Origin: Auxenochlorella pyrenoidosa
Taxonomy: Eukaryota > Chlorophyta > Trebouxiophyceae > Chlorellales > Chlorellaceae
Reading direction: 5' to 3'
NCBI GenBank assembly: GCA_001430745.1
Contig: KQ481967.1
Coordinates: forward strand, 437,916 to 478,630
DNA length: 40,715 nt
Below the pieces are notes generated by a model. The model had not been told where the DNA came from and searched no databases. It was given only the letters and a program-made list of their open reading frames with translations. Position 1 is the first letter of the stretch; each line of letters starts with the position of its first letter. The position numbers were made by a program, and so were the translations under genes. Of the stretch, positions 32,601-40,715 are shown piece after piece.

Positions 32601-35481
32601 CCCGCGGCAGAGGCCACGCCGCTGCCGCCGGAGCAGATGCGGCCCCCGGGGCCCCTCACCCTGGCAGGTGAGGGGCAGCATTAGCATGCCCAGTCATGAC
32701 TGAAATAGTTGTGAATGAACGCGACCGCATGCGCATGTCGGCCGGGGGCTGGCTGCCAGGCGTGCATGCGGGCAGCGGGGGGGTGCCAGCCGGCCCCCGT
32801 ACAAGGCTGCTACTGCGTGTATGCCGTTGCATGCCTGCCAGGTGGCCGCAACCCTCGCAGCACCTGTGGCGACCGTGGTTCCCCTCCCCATCTCTGGCGC
32901 TCCTGCAGGCGTGCGGCACAGCTACCTGTGGCTGGCAGACTGCCTGGGGCGGCCCTTCCTGGTGTCGCTGCGCCACCCGGGGCTGCGCCTGCGCTGCCTG
33001 GCGGCCCGCGGCGAGATCAGCACGGCGCGCACCATCGCGGAACGCGGTGAGCCGCGCTGCAGGGGAGGAGGAGCTTGGCCCTTGCGCCGGCAGGCTGCAG
33101 GCGTGCATGTGCAGGGGATGCGCCGACCGAATAGCTGGGGCTTTGCCAGAGGGCCCGCCATGCTGGCTGGCCTCTGTTGGCAACTTCACCCCCCCTTTTC
33201 TGGGCTCCGCCCCTGGGGCTCTGCCCCCTGCAGGCCTGGCTGCCGGCTTCCACGACGAGGCGGCCCGCTTCCTGGCGGCCATGAGCCCGCAGGAGGGCGT
33301 GCGCGAGGCGCTGGCGCTGCCCGGCCTCACGCCGCCGGCAGAGATGGCGCTGAGTATACGGTGAGCGGCGGCAGGGGACTGCTCCAAGGAGCCACCCCCG
33401 CCTGTCTGGCACGGGTGCGACTGCTGCCTGCGTGGCACCGGCAGGCCACGACTGTCCGGCCAAGGCAGGCACGGTGTCAGCCGACTGCCCGTCCTTCTTT
33501 CCTTCGGTTCTTCATATGACCACCCACTGGTGGCTTGGTTTTGGGCAGCTGGGCCTGCATTAGGGGTGTGCATGCATCATCCTTCTCTACAGCTGCGCTC
33601 CCTGCTCGCGCTGCGCTGCAGGAGCGACAACTGGGACCGTGCCGCCCGCTGCTTCCAGGCCCTGGCTCTGGGGGTCAGCGACAAGGGCCTGCTGCAGGCA
33701 AGGCAGGGCCCAGCAGGGGCGGGGCTGCGCATGAAGACTGCCGGAGGAGCACACGAACCCTCGTTTTGTAGTTCTTGCACTGACAAGGCTGAGCCTACGT
33801 GCCAGACACGCTCATGCCTTCCCCTGCTGGCACCCTTGGGCCCGCAGCTGTTTGCCGACGGCGGCGGCGCAGCGGCAGGCAGCCCGGTAGATGTCGCCGC
33901 CCGCCTGGCAGGTGCGAGCGCAGCTGCATGGGGCCGTGCTGGTTGGCTGCCGAAGGCCCGTCTGTCTGGAATGGCGTGTCCAGGGTAACCGAGGTGTTGC
34001 TGGACAACACGACAGTTGCTTCTCTATACTGGCGCTCCCCTGCCAGCCATGCTTGGGGGATGGACGGGATGGCCAGCAGACCTGGAACCCACCCTTGGTC
34101 CCCGGCCCCCCCTGCCCGTGGGCAGGCCTCTCCCTGGAGAGCAGCGCGGCGCAGAACGCCGCCGCTGTGGAGGCGATGCTGGAGGCGCACGCGCGCAACC
34201 CAGAGGCCAGCTATGCAGAGGGCCTGGAGCCGCAGCCGCCTGCCGCCGCCAATGGCGCCGACGACGACAGCAGCGACGACGAGGCGGCAGCGGCTGCTGA
34301 GGCGGCTGCGGCGGCTGCCGACCCCGTGGACTGGGAGGCCCCGCTGGCGGCGGGCGGTGCTGCCAGCCTGGCGGCGGCGGCGGCGGCCGCAGGCTGGGAT
34401 GGAGAGGAGGGCGAGGGCGGTGCAGCGGCAGCGGCGGGCTCTGCGGGCGCGGCAGCCGGCACCGGCTTTGTGGGCCCTGCCGAGCGGCAGCGGCTGGCGG
34501 CCGTGGCGGAGCTGGGGCTGCGCTTTGCAGAGGCGGCCACCAATGCGGGGCACGAAGGTGGGCGGCTGCGCGGGGCGGGCGCTCCGCCCTGGACGCGCTG
34601 CGGCGAGGGGCGCCCGCCGTTGTGTGCGCGGGTGGGCAAGGCTCGCTGGCGTGCTTGCGCCAACCATGCATGACCCCGCGTCTGTCTGCCTGCCCGGACC
34701 CTGCAGACGCGGCGCGCTCGGCGCTGGGCGTGCTGGTGCGGTCGGCGCACCTGCTGCCGCCAGCACTGGCGGAGCGCCTCGTCTTCTCGATGGGGCAGTG
34801 CGCCATGACGGGTAGGCGCTGGCCGGCAGCACTGCGCCGCTCGACCCAGCGCTGCTGGGGGTCGCGCAGTGTGTTGGTCAGGGCTTGTGTGGCTGTGGCA
34901 CCGCGGCACCTCATTGCGACTTGCGCTTCTGGGCATCGTGCTCGAGGCGGCGCGGTTGGCACTCTCCGGGTGGCGCTCTCTGCGCCGTTTTCAGCACTCC
35001 TTTGTGGCTTGGCCCGCATGCAGAGAGCGCGCGCAACCTGGCAAGCGCAGTGGCGGCGTCCAAGGCACCCGGCAGCCTCTCTGATCCCGCAGTCAGGTAA
35101 CATCAGGGCATGCTGCTGGTGCCTGGCACTGTCAAGGGTAGTGGGCTGGGTGGAATACGGAGGAGAGGACCCTCCCTGCACCTCGGCATTGGGCCACAAA
35201 ATCTTCACTTTTGAGGACTTTCCTCACTCCTCGCAGTCCTTGACCTCCGAACTGCCCCCCACGCCCCCTTCTGTAGCTCCCTGCTGGCGGCGCTGGTGGG
35301 CGGCATGCACGGCCCCGCTGTGCAGAGCACCCTGCAGGCAGCGGGCCTGGCCCCGCTGGCAGCAGTGTACTCTGCTGTGTGGGGCACAGGCGACAGGGAG
35401 GCCGCGGTGGCCGACTGGCGGCGGCAACTGGCGGCAGCGCACCCAGAGGCAGCAGTCACGGTCGTGCCTCCGCCGGCCTAG
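26676..35481 (+). CDS. TWD40-2: TPLATE-complex subunit TWD40-2 (WD40 protein)
   Basis: 27 exons encode 1270 aa (Arabidopsis TWD40-2, AT5G24710: about 1377). Exons: 26676-26924, 27048-27315, 27501-27556, 27781-27933, 28123-28214, 28436-28628, 28817-28883, 29128-29280, 29438-29570, 29760-29853, 30005-30198, 30479-30645, 30945-31001, 31141-31313, 31495-31645, 31769-31844, 32042-32157, 32286-32380, 32562-32667, 32909-33046, 33234-33360, 33622-33697, 33848-33911, 34126-34557, 34707-34811, 35024-35096, 35277-35481. Landmarks shared with the plant protein from memory: VELHPVQPWLAYVDRNSNVS, GKRWLVIACENKVVLHDLA, LLTASADGTLAVWDPS, a basic then Ala-rich helix (IKKKRGFFGGKKAAAAAQ), VSWRGFAPVGPQLPEPVW, and GPLTLAGVRHSYLWL before RCLAARGE. 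In plants it is one of two WD40 subunits of TPLATE, the clathrin adaptor at the plasma membrane (TSET in other eukaryotes). Residues about 1030-1105 are an acidic, Ala-rich insertion. Intron 22 has a GC donor. Confidence 0.93.
30423..30453. repeat. CA microsatellite in TWD40-2 intron 11
   Basis: About fifteen CA units with one G interruption, preceded by a C-rich tract, just before the acceptor at 30478. On the sense strand it extends the region upstream of the splice acceptor; length variation would be expected. Confidence 0.9.
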
Positions 35482-35864
35482 GCTGCACAGCGCAGGATGA
35501 TGTGTCGAGATACGCGACCCCGCCCTGTCATACTTCAGATGCAAAATCATGAGTGTGGGGCCTACTGACACTTGGCTGATGCCGCATTGACAGATGAGCT
35601 GGTGCGAGGCCGCTAGCTGAGGCCTCGCCGATGGCAGAGTCATGTGTGCGCATCAGGCAGCAGGCTCAGCAGAGCAGTGTGTGCACAGAGCTGGCAGAGG
35701 GTTGCAAGGCTGGCAGGACAGGCTGCGGAAAATTGGAGATGACACAATTGTACGAGGGGCAGTATAAAAGGGGCAGTAACATTCAAAATTGGGAGGTGGC
35801 ACAAGTTCCGCCTCTGATGCTTGATGAGCAGCGGCCAAGGGAGGGTGCGGGCAGCTGAACCGTG
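35482..35864. other. Convergent intergenic spacer, TWD40-2 / CCCH gene
   Basis: This holds the 3' UTRs of both neighbours. It contains TATAAAA at 35763-35769 between two copies of GGGGCAGTA, in comparatively AT-rich sequence, but no gene start follows in either direction. No TGTAA was found. Confidence 0.5.
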
Positions 35865-37174
35865 CTAGGCGCCCTGGCAAGCACTCCGCAGCCTCAGCCA
35901 CGCCATGCGCTTGAGCCCAGCTGCAGCGGTGCCGCGGATTGCCGCCTCCAGGGTCGGCTCGTGGTGCAGCAGGGTGAGCACATCCGCTGGCATGGCGCAG
36001 CCTTCGGCCCCCTCACGCACCAGCCAGCGCGCCATGGCCAGCCGCCCGCCCTGCTGGGCGGGCGCAGCGGCGCAGACGGCGGCGCATACTGCAGGCAGGA
36101 CGTGTGGGTGTGACGGGGAGAGGGGCAGGGTGATGAGAAGAGCATCAGGACCTCAGCACCACCTGGCCCAGCATTCTTTTCAGCTCAGGCAGTCGACTCC
36201 CAGACAACCTTCTCTGGGGAGGGTGCCAGGGCATCGCTTGCCTTCAATGCTCAACTCGCCATCCATTGCGGCATGCAGGTCTCCAGCGTCTCCGCAGGCG
36301 GGCTGGCCCCGCTTTGTATCTGCAGGGCTTTGGCAGCAGAGGGGCTTGCCTTTGATGTGGTGGTCTTGGGAACATGTGCAAGGATCCCGATCTCCTCCTA
36401 CAGCCTGCCCTGCCATGAATACATGAATCCGCCAGCACATCAACGCACCTGCCCAACTGAACTGCTGGCAGAAGGGATGCGCTGCGGCAGCGGCGGGCCG
36501 TTTCAGCGCTGCCAGCGCCAGGCGCTGCGTCGCATCCCCTCCCGCCAGCTGTGGCCGATACGGTGCGGGCGCTGCGGCGCAAGTGGCCCCTGGAGTTGCA
36601 GGGACCAGCTGCAAGGCTGAGCCCACAGGCTGCCCACTATCTGGCTGACCTGCAGCTGCCACCGGGCTCTGCAGCTGCTGGTTACCCGTGCACACTGGCC
36701 GGAGCTGCAATGCATGCAGCAAATGTTCCTCTTGTTGCTGCTGCTGTTCAGCTTTGGCTGCGGCATCGCAACCCTGTGAAGGCTCCCTGCCTTTGCAGCC
36801 GTAACCGCCCTGCATGCTGGGCCCCCTGCTGCTGCCTGCACCGCTGCAGCCTTGCTCTGCGGGCAGGTTCGCACCCCCTGTCTGGGCCCCGCCGGTGCCG
36901 CTCCCGCAAGCTGCAGCTGCCCCCAGCAGGGCGGGAAAGTCCGCAGGGTCCTGCTGCCACTGCCGGGCAGCCGCTGTGGTTGGGCCAGCCAGGCGCGCAG
37001 CGGCGGCGTAGCTGGGCCGCCCCTGCTGAGCGTCTTCGTGCTGGCGCTGCGCCGCGACAGCCTCCTCCAGGGGCACTGCCGCCGCCTCAGCAGCCGCCAG
37101 CACTTCTCGATCCAGCTCCACACTGTGTTGGTGCGGCGCAGGCTGGCCCCGATGGGCACCTGCTGAGCTGCCGC

Positions 37175-37208
<34 letters not shown>

Positions 37209-38247
37209 GCTGCTGCTGCTGCTGCTACTGCTGCTACTGCTGCCAGGCGTGGTCTGGTCTACCCTGCAGTTGCCGCCGCCGCTCCTGCCATCCCGGCAGC
37301 CGCCATCTCTGCTGCCGGTGTCATGGCCGCTGCTGCTGACCCTTCTGCTGCTGCCCTCAAGGATGGATGCCCATGCCGAGCTGCTGCAAAAGCTGCAATG
37401 ATGGCAGCACGGCAATACGGGTGAGTGATCAGACGCGGAACACGGTGCATGAATGGTCCTGAGGAGGCAAGCAGCTAATGTCGGTTCATGCTGGAGCATC
37501 CCGCCGCACCTTGCCAGGGTGGCCGCGCGGCGCGGCCCGCCGCCCCTCAGCTCCCCCTCCCCATGCGCAAAGTTGCAGGCGTCGCCAAACCTGCGGCGTC
37601 CCAGTGCAGGCACCCCGTGTTAGAACTGGTACCGCCAGGCAGGTCAGCACGCCTGCTGGGCAGTGGGTGCATCCTGAGCCCGCACCTGCATTCGCCATGC
37701 TGCTGCCACAGGGCGCAGAGCTCAGTTTTGTACTTGTCGGGGGGGCAGTGCTTGGATGGCTGGACCTGCGCAACGTCGGGGGCTGGGCAACAGTGACGGA
37801 ACCTTCAAGGGTGCAGGCCCCGCCACTGAGCACACAGCACTGCAGCTAGGCAAAAAGGACCATCGCTTGCACCAACGACACCCGCTCCCCGACCAGCTCG
37901 GCCCCCTCCTCGCCTGCTGCCGCCAGACACTGCTGCCGTAGGCCTCCCTGAAGTGGCGTGCCTCCTCTGCTCCGTGCGCAAACATGCAGCGGTCTCCAAA
38001 GCGGCAGCTATCGCCGGAGCGGCACAGGACGGCGGTGCTCTGTACAGGGATAGGAGCAGAGGGCAAGGTGGGGCACCGGCAGTGCCAGCGTCAGCAGAAG
38101 GCGACGGGACAGATGGGTCCTGCGCGCCAATGACAGAATCGCGGCGCCCCTCGTTGCAAACGGCGCACCTCGCGGGCGCACCTGGTGGCATCTCAGCAGC
38201 AGGCGAGCCTTGCTCACGGTGGGCCAGTCCGGTTCGCGGCCTGCCAT
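35865..38247 (-). CDS. Tandem CCCH zinc-finger RNA-binding protein
   Basis: Six exons (38247-38218, 38039-37914, 37765-37686, 37590-37510, 37392-36449, 36088-35865) give 494 aa. Two fingers sit near the N-terminus. Finger 1 is Cys16-x5-Cys22-x5-Cys28-x3-His32 (CRSGDSCRFGDRCMFAHGAE); finger 2 is YKTELCALWQQHGECRFGDA followed by CNFAHGEGELR, i.e. C-x8-C-x5-C-x3-H at 69, 78, 84 and 88, with the YKTELC lead of TTP-type proteins. Such proteins bind AU-rich or related mRNA elements and control mRNA decay or translation. Finger 1 has an unusually short first spacer. A low-complexity region follows (Ser/Asn runs, Gln-rich tracts) with a DPADFPALLG motif, then a helical C-terminus (MARWLVREGAEGCAM). 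Intron 2 uses a GC donor (CAG then GCGAGG), the in-phase site joining the two fingers. An upstream in-frame ATG at 38328 could add 27 residues. Confidence 0.85.
37175..37242. repeat. Trinucleotide repeat (TTG)n(CTG)n in the CCCH gene
   Basis: About eleven TTG units followed by CTG/CTA units on the plus strand. On the coding strand they read as a Ser run followed by an Asn run within exon 5. Repeat length is likely variable between strains. Confidence 0.92.
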
Positions 38248-39165
38248 CCTGCATGGGCCGCGCCGGATTGCTTTCACCAAATGAATGTCTAAGGCAGCAT
38301 GATCAAGACCAATAAAGCTTCCCGGCATGAATTCTGCTCCACAATGAGTTTTGCCGCATTTCAGGCGCAGCGCAGACAGCGGCTACTCTGCAGGATACGC
38401 TGGCAATCCCTCGACAGCCTTCAATCATTCAACGAGTATTCACAGTAATTTGACCAGCCAGGACACTGTGGAGTTGGTTTGTCCGATAGTGGCTCATTCG
38501 TGGCGTCTGGGTTGGTGCGCGCTGCCTCGGGGCATTACTGGCAATATTGCCTGGCCAGGCGCCCCACTTGGCAGGCAATGCCCATTTGCAGCTTAACTTT
38601 GGTGCAAACGCAATACACGAGGCATATGACAGAACATTGAGCATGATGTTTGTGTTTGTCCCTTGCTCTGCTAAGGGACAATTGGCGCTCCAGGCCGGCG
38701 GTCCTGGTGACGTCAACCCTTGATTCCCTCTGCCCTGCCGCTCAGGCCCCGCCCTATCCCACATGCTCGCATTAACACCACAGTCTTCAAATCTTCATCA
38801 GTCTGCCTCGAGTGGCTGAATGCCGAAGCTCGGGCAGCTGCCCATCACATAGCTGGCTGCTCGCGTGCCCGGCACGCCCCTCCCCGTCATGTGATGCCAG
38901 GCTGGGGAATGCCAGCAGGCGGGGCCCTGCTGCACGTTTCCCCACCTTGTTATCCTTGCACACGCCGATAGGAAAGGCAAGGACGATCAGCGGACCTCGT
39001 TTGAGAGAGGAGGAACTCTGCCGCCTTTCAAGTTCTCGCTGCTAGGCGGCCTTGGCGCTGAACCGATCGTCTTGAAAGCTGCACCGACCCTCGTTTTCGC
39101 CAGCCAAACGCTCCGGCTAGCACATGAGCGTCTGACACTCCCGGTGCTGGCCGGCCACCGCAAGG
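38248..39165. promoter_or_regulatory. Divergent promoter, CCCH gene / wall glycoprotein gene
   Basis: A 918-bp spacer with several lower-GC stretches (38300-38480 and 38590-38660). No gene, RNA or repeat was recognised. TGACGTCA (38708-38715) is a perfect CRE/bZIP-type palindrome that could serve either gene. Confidence 0.5.
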
Positions 39166-40715
39166 ATGGCGGCGCTACGGCGGGCGTGTTGGGCCCTGGT
39201 AGCGCTGTTGGCCGTGCTGATGAGCGTGGCCGCCGACGGCCCGTCGGATGGGTGAGAGTGGGGCAGGGCACCAGCCTCGCCAGCGCCCGGCGCTGGCAGG
39301 ACCGCTCTCTGGTCGGGCCCTTGCCCCGTGATGTCTGGGCACTGATTTCATGCAAGCCGGTGCTGTGGGAATGAGTAGAATCAATTGTGGCAGGTCAGGG
39401 TTGCTCTGGGCACCTCGTATTGCGGGGCTCGGCGGCCAACCGCCCTACCCAGGCTGTTTTTGCGGCGCCAGCGCAGGCGCTGCCCCCCTGCGCCATCTCA
39501 CCCAGCAGAGCTCCATGCCGGCCATGCACTCCCTGCAGGCAAGGCGGATCCCCATTCCACGGCCACAGCCGTGGCTTGCAGCAGACCTCTGCAGACGGCG
39601 GCGACAGCGCTCCGCTGCTGCCCTGGCAGTTCCCTATTCTGCAGCGCTTCATGCAGAGGCGCCGCCCGCCGCCGCCGGGCAGCCCACGGCCCCAGCAGCG
39701 TGCCACTCCAGCTGCTCCTCTGCCTCCCAGCCCGCGGCCGCCACCACTGAAAAAGCCCCCGCCGCCGACGCGGCCGCCGCCGAAACGGCCGCCACCGCCG
39801 AAACCGTCCCCTCGCATGTGCGCTACCATGCCGCCAAAACTCTAGGCACAACTCTCCCTGCGCTGCCCTGCTCAATGCTTCTTGAGGCACCCAGACTGAA
39901 GTCGCCAATCTGAGTGGCTGCCTGCCTGGCAGCTGCTCGGAGCATGACATGCCCCACCCCCCAACCCCCCCCCCCCCACACATTTCCCTCCCTATTCTTG
40001 CATTAGGCCATCTAGCCTACGGCCGCCACCGCCAAGCCCGAAGCCAGCGCCGCTGCCACCACGCCCCAGGCCGCCGCCGCCGAGCCCGAAGCCGGCCCTG
40101 CTGCCGCCACGCCCCAGGCCGCCGCCCCCGCTGCACCGGCCCACGCCGCCCTCGGCACTCCCCGGGTGAGGGGCTTTGGGGAGGCTTGAACAGGGCTGAG
40201 GGGAGCGGGGTACCGACGAGAAATGCCAAGCCCACGCAAGCCTGCTGGCGTTTGGCATGGTGGGCGAGCCCTGGCCATGCACAGTCCTTTGGAGCGCCAG
40301 GCGGTGTGTTGTTGACCTTCTGTGCCAAACCTGCGCCATCGTTAAATACCCCAAGTCGTGCTGCGCGGGCAGAGGAAAGTTGCTGCAGGCCATTGACCTC
40401 TTGCCGTGGCGCCTCTGCATGCAGGCCGGCGCGCCCGCCGCCCCGCTCGCCGCGGCCGCCATCGCCGCCGCCGTCGCCTCCCTTCCCGCCAGCCCCTCTC
40501 CAACTCACACCGCCATCGCCGCGAGACCTGCAGAACGACACTGTGGCATCTTGGCCCCCGCCGCCTGCCCCCAATCCCCCACTTGCGCCCTCCCAACTTC
40601 AGCCGCCGCCGCCACGAGAGCTGCAGAATGGCACTCTGGCCCCGCCTAATGGCTTCGCAGCAGCCAGCCAACCCCCTCCTGTGCCGCCCAGCCCCAGCCC
40701 GCCGCTGCTGCCCAA
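39166..40715 (+). CDS. Secreted hydroxyproline-rich glycoprotein, 3' end outside window
   Basis: Exons 39166-39251, 39394-39538, 39582-39817, 40007-40165 and 40425 to the edge. Exon 1 encodes a classic signal peptide: basic start MAALRRA, hydrophobic core WALVALLAVLMSV, then AADG. Exon 2 is a Gly/Cys-containing stretch (GCFCGASAG). From exon 3 on the protein is proline-rich: RRRPPPPGSPRP, KKPPPPTRPPPKRPPPPKP, then 16-residue units RPPPPSPKPAPLPPRP, then 31-residue units with RDLQNDTVA and RELQNGTLA, each carrying an Asn-x-Thr site. This is the design of algal cell-wall hydroxyproline-rich glycoproteins; the partner domain, if any, lies beyond the window. Intron 2 is doubtful: it would be 43 nt with a GC donor, and is inferred because the proline frame differs from the exon 2 frame. 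Without it the reading is Ala-rich and ends at 39913. Confidence 0.7.
40020..40115 (+). repeat. Two 48-nt tandem repeats (16-aa proline-rich unit)
   Basis: Units 40020-40067 and 40068-40115 encode RPPPPSPKPAPLPPRP and the same with Ala-Leu-Leu; a third, diverged unit begins at 40116. They lie in exon 4 of the wall glycoprotein gene. Confidence 0.85.
40522..40641 (+). repeat. 31-residue repeat with N-glycosylation site
   Basis: RDLQNDTVA (40522-40548) and RELQNGTLA (40615-40641) are 93 nt apart, separated by a proline-rich spacer. Each begins after a proline run and carries an Asn-x-Thr sequon. More copies may follow beyond the window. Confidence 0.75.

Noticed and set aside
36180..37613. 477-codon open frame read as one exon
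   Set aside because: It contains true exons 4 and 5 of the CCCH gene, but splice sites at 37510/37392 and 36449 are needed to link the zinc fingers and the conserved C-terminus.
39350..39913. 187-codon frame with an Ala/Thr-rich C-terminus as an alternative product
   Set aside because: The proline-rich frame continues coherently through three further exons with N-glycan repeats, while this one stops in an intron-like region. Kept as a caveat in the gene entry.
1..40715. Search for CRISPR arrays, insertion sequences, prophage or toxin genes
   Set aside because: None seen. Repeats present are microsatellites and protein-coding repeats, and the gene structure is eukaryotic.

Overview
The window looks like nuclear DNA of a green alga, probably a chlorophyte of the Chlorella type. 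It is very GC-rich, its genes are cut by many short introns, and the gene content is plant-like: a TPLATE-complex WD40 subunit, a thylakoid-type TPR protein with a transit peptide, and a proline-rich wall glycoprotein. Nothing bacterial, viral or transposon-like was seen. One assembly gap (22405-22712) lies inside a gene. All gene models were built by hand from reading frame, splice signals and remembered family sequences; no database search was run, and the species call is inference.

Layout. Positions 1-1324 hold a poorly resolved minus-strand gene and perhaps the end of a plus-strand gene. Then come three minus-strand genes head to tail: a chloroplast TPR protein (3691-2155), GINS subunit PSF3 (5900-4045) and RNA polymerase III subunit RPC9 (7428-6086). 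A 1.35-kb promoter region separates them from a plus-strand PHOSPHO1/2-type HAD phosphatase (8777-10797). It converges on a minus-strand DFR/CCR-like reductase with a membrane segment (14517-11063). Divergent from that is a CCDC112-like coiled-coil gene (14985-16876), which converges on an 11-exon gene for an unrecognised secreted N-glycoprotein (20624-17226).

The second half holds KTI12 (23878-21246, containing the gap), a small lysine-rich conserved protein (25952-24615), the 27-exon TWD40-2 gene (26676-35481), a tandem CCCH zinc-finger gene (38247-35865), and the 5' part of a secreted hydroxyproline-rich glycoprotein gene that runs off the right edge (39166 onward).

The genes do not form a pathway. 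They cover DNA replication, Pol III transcription, tRNA modification, endocytosis, mRNA binding, cell wall and metabolism, as expected of a compact algal chromosome arm. The most notable genome-level signal is intron biology: 9 of the 83 modelled introns begin with GC instead of GT, one coding exon is only 8 nt long, and one 5' splice site sits inside a 16-bp perfect inverted repeat whose loop is complementary to its own flank.
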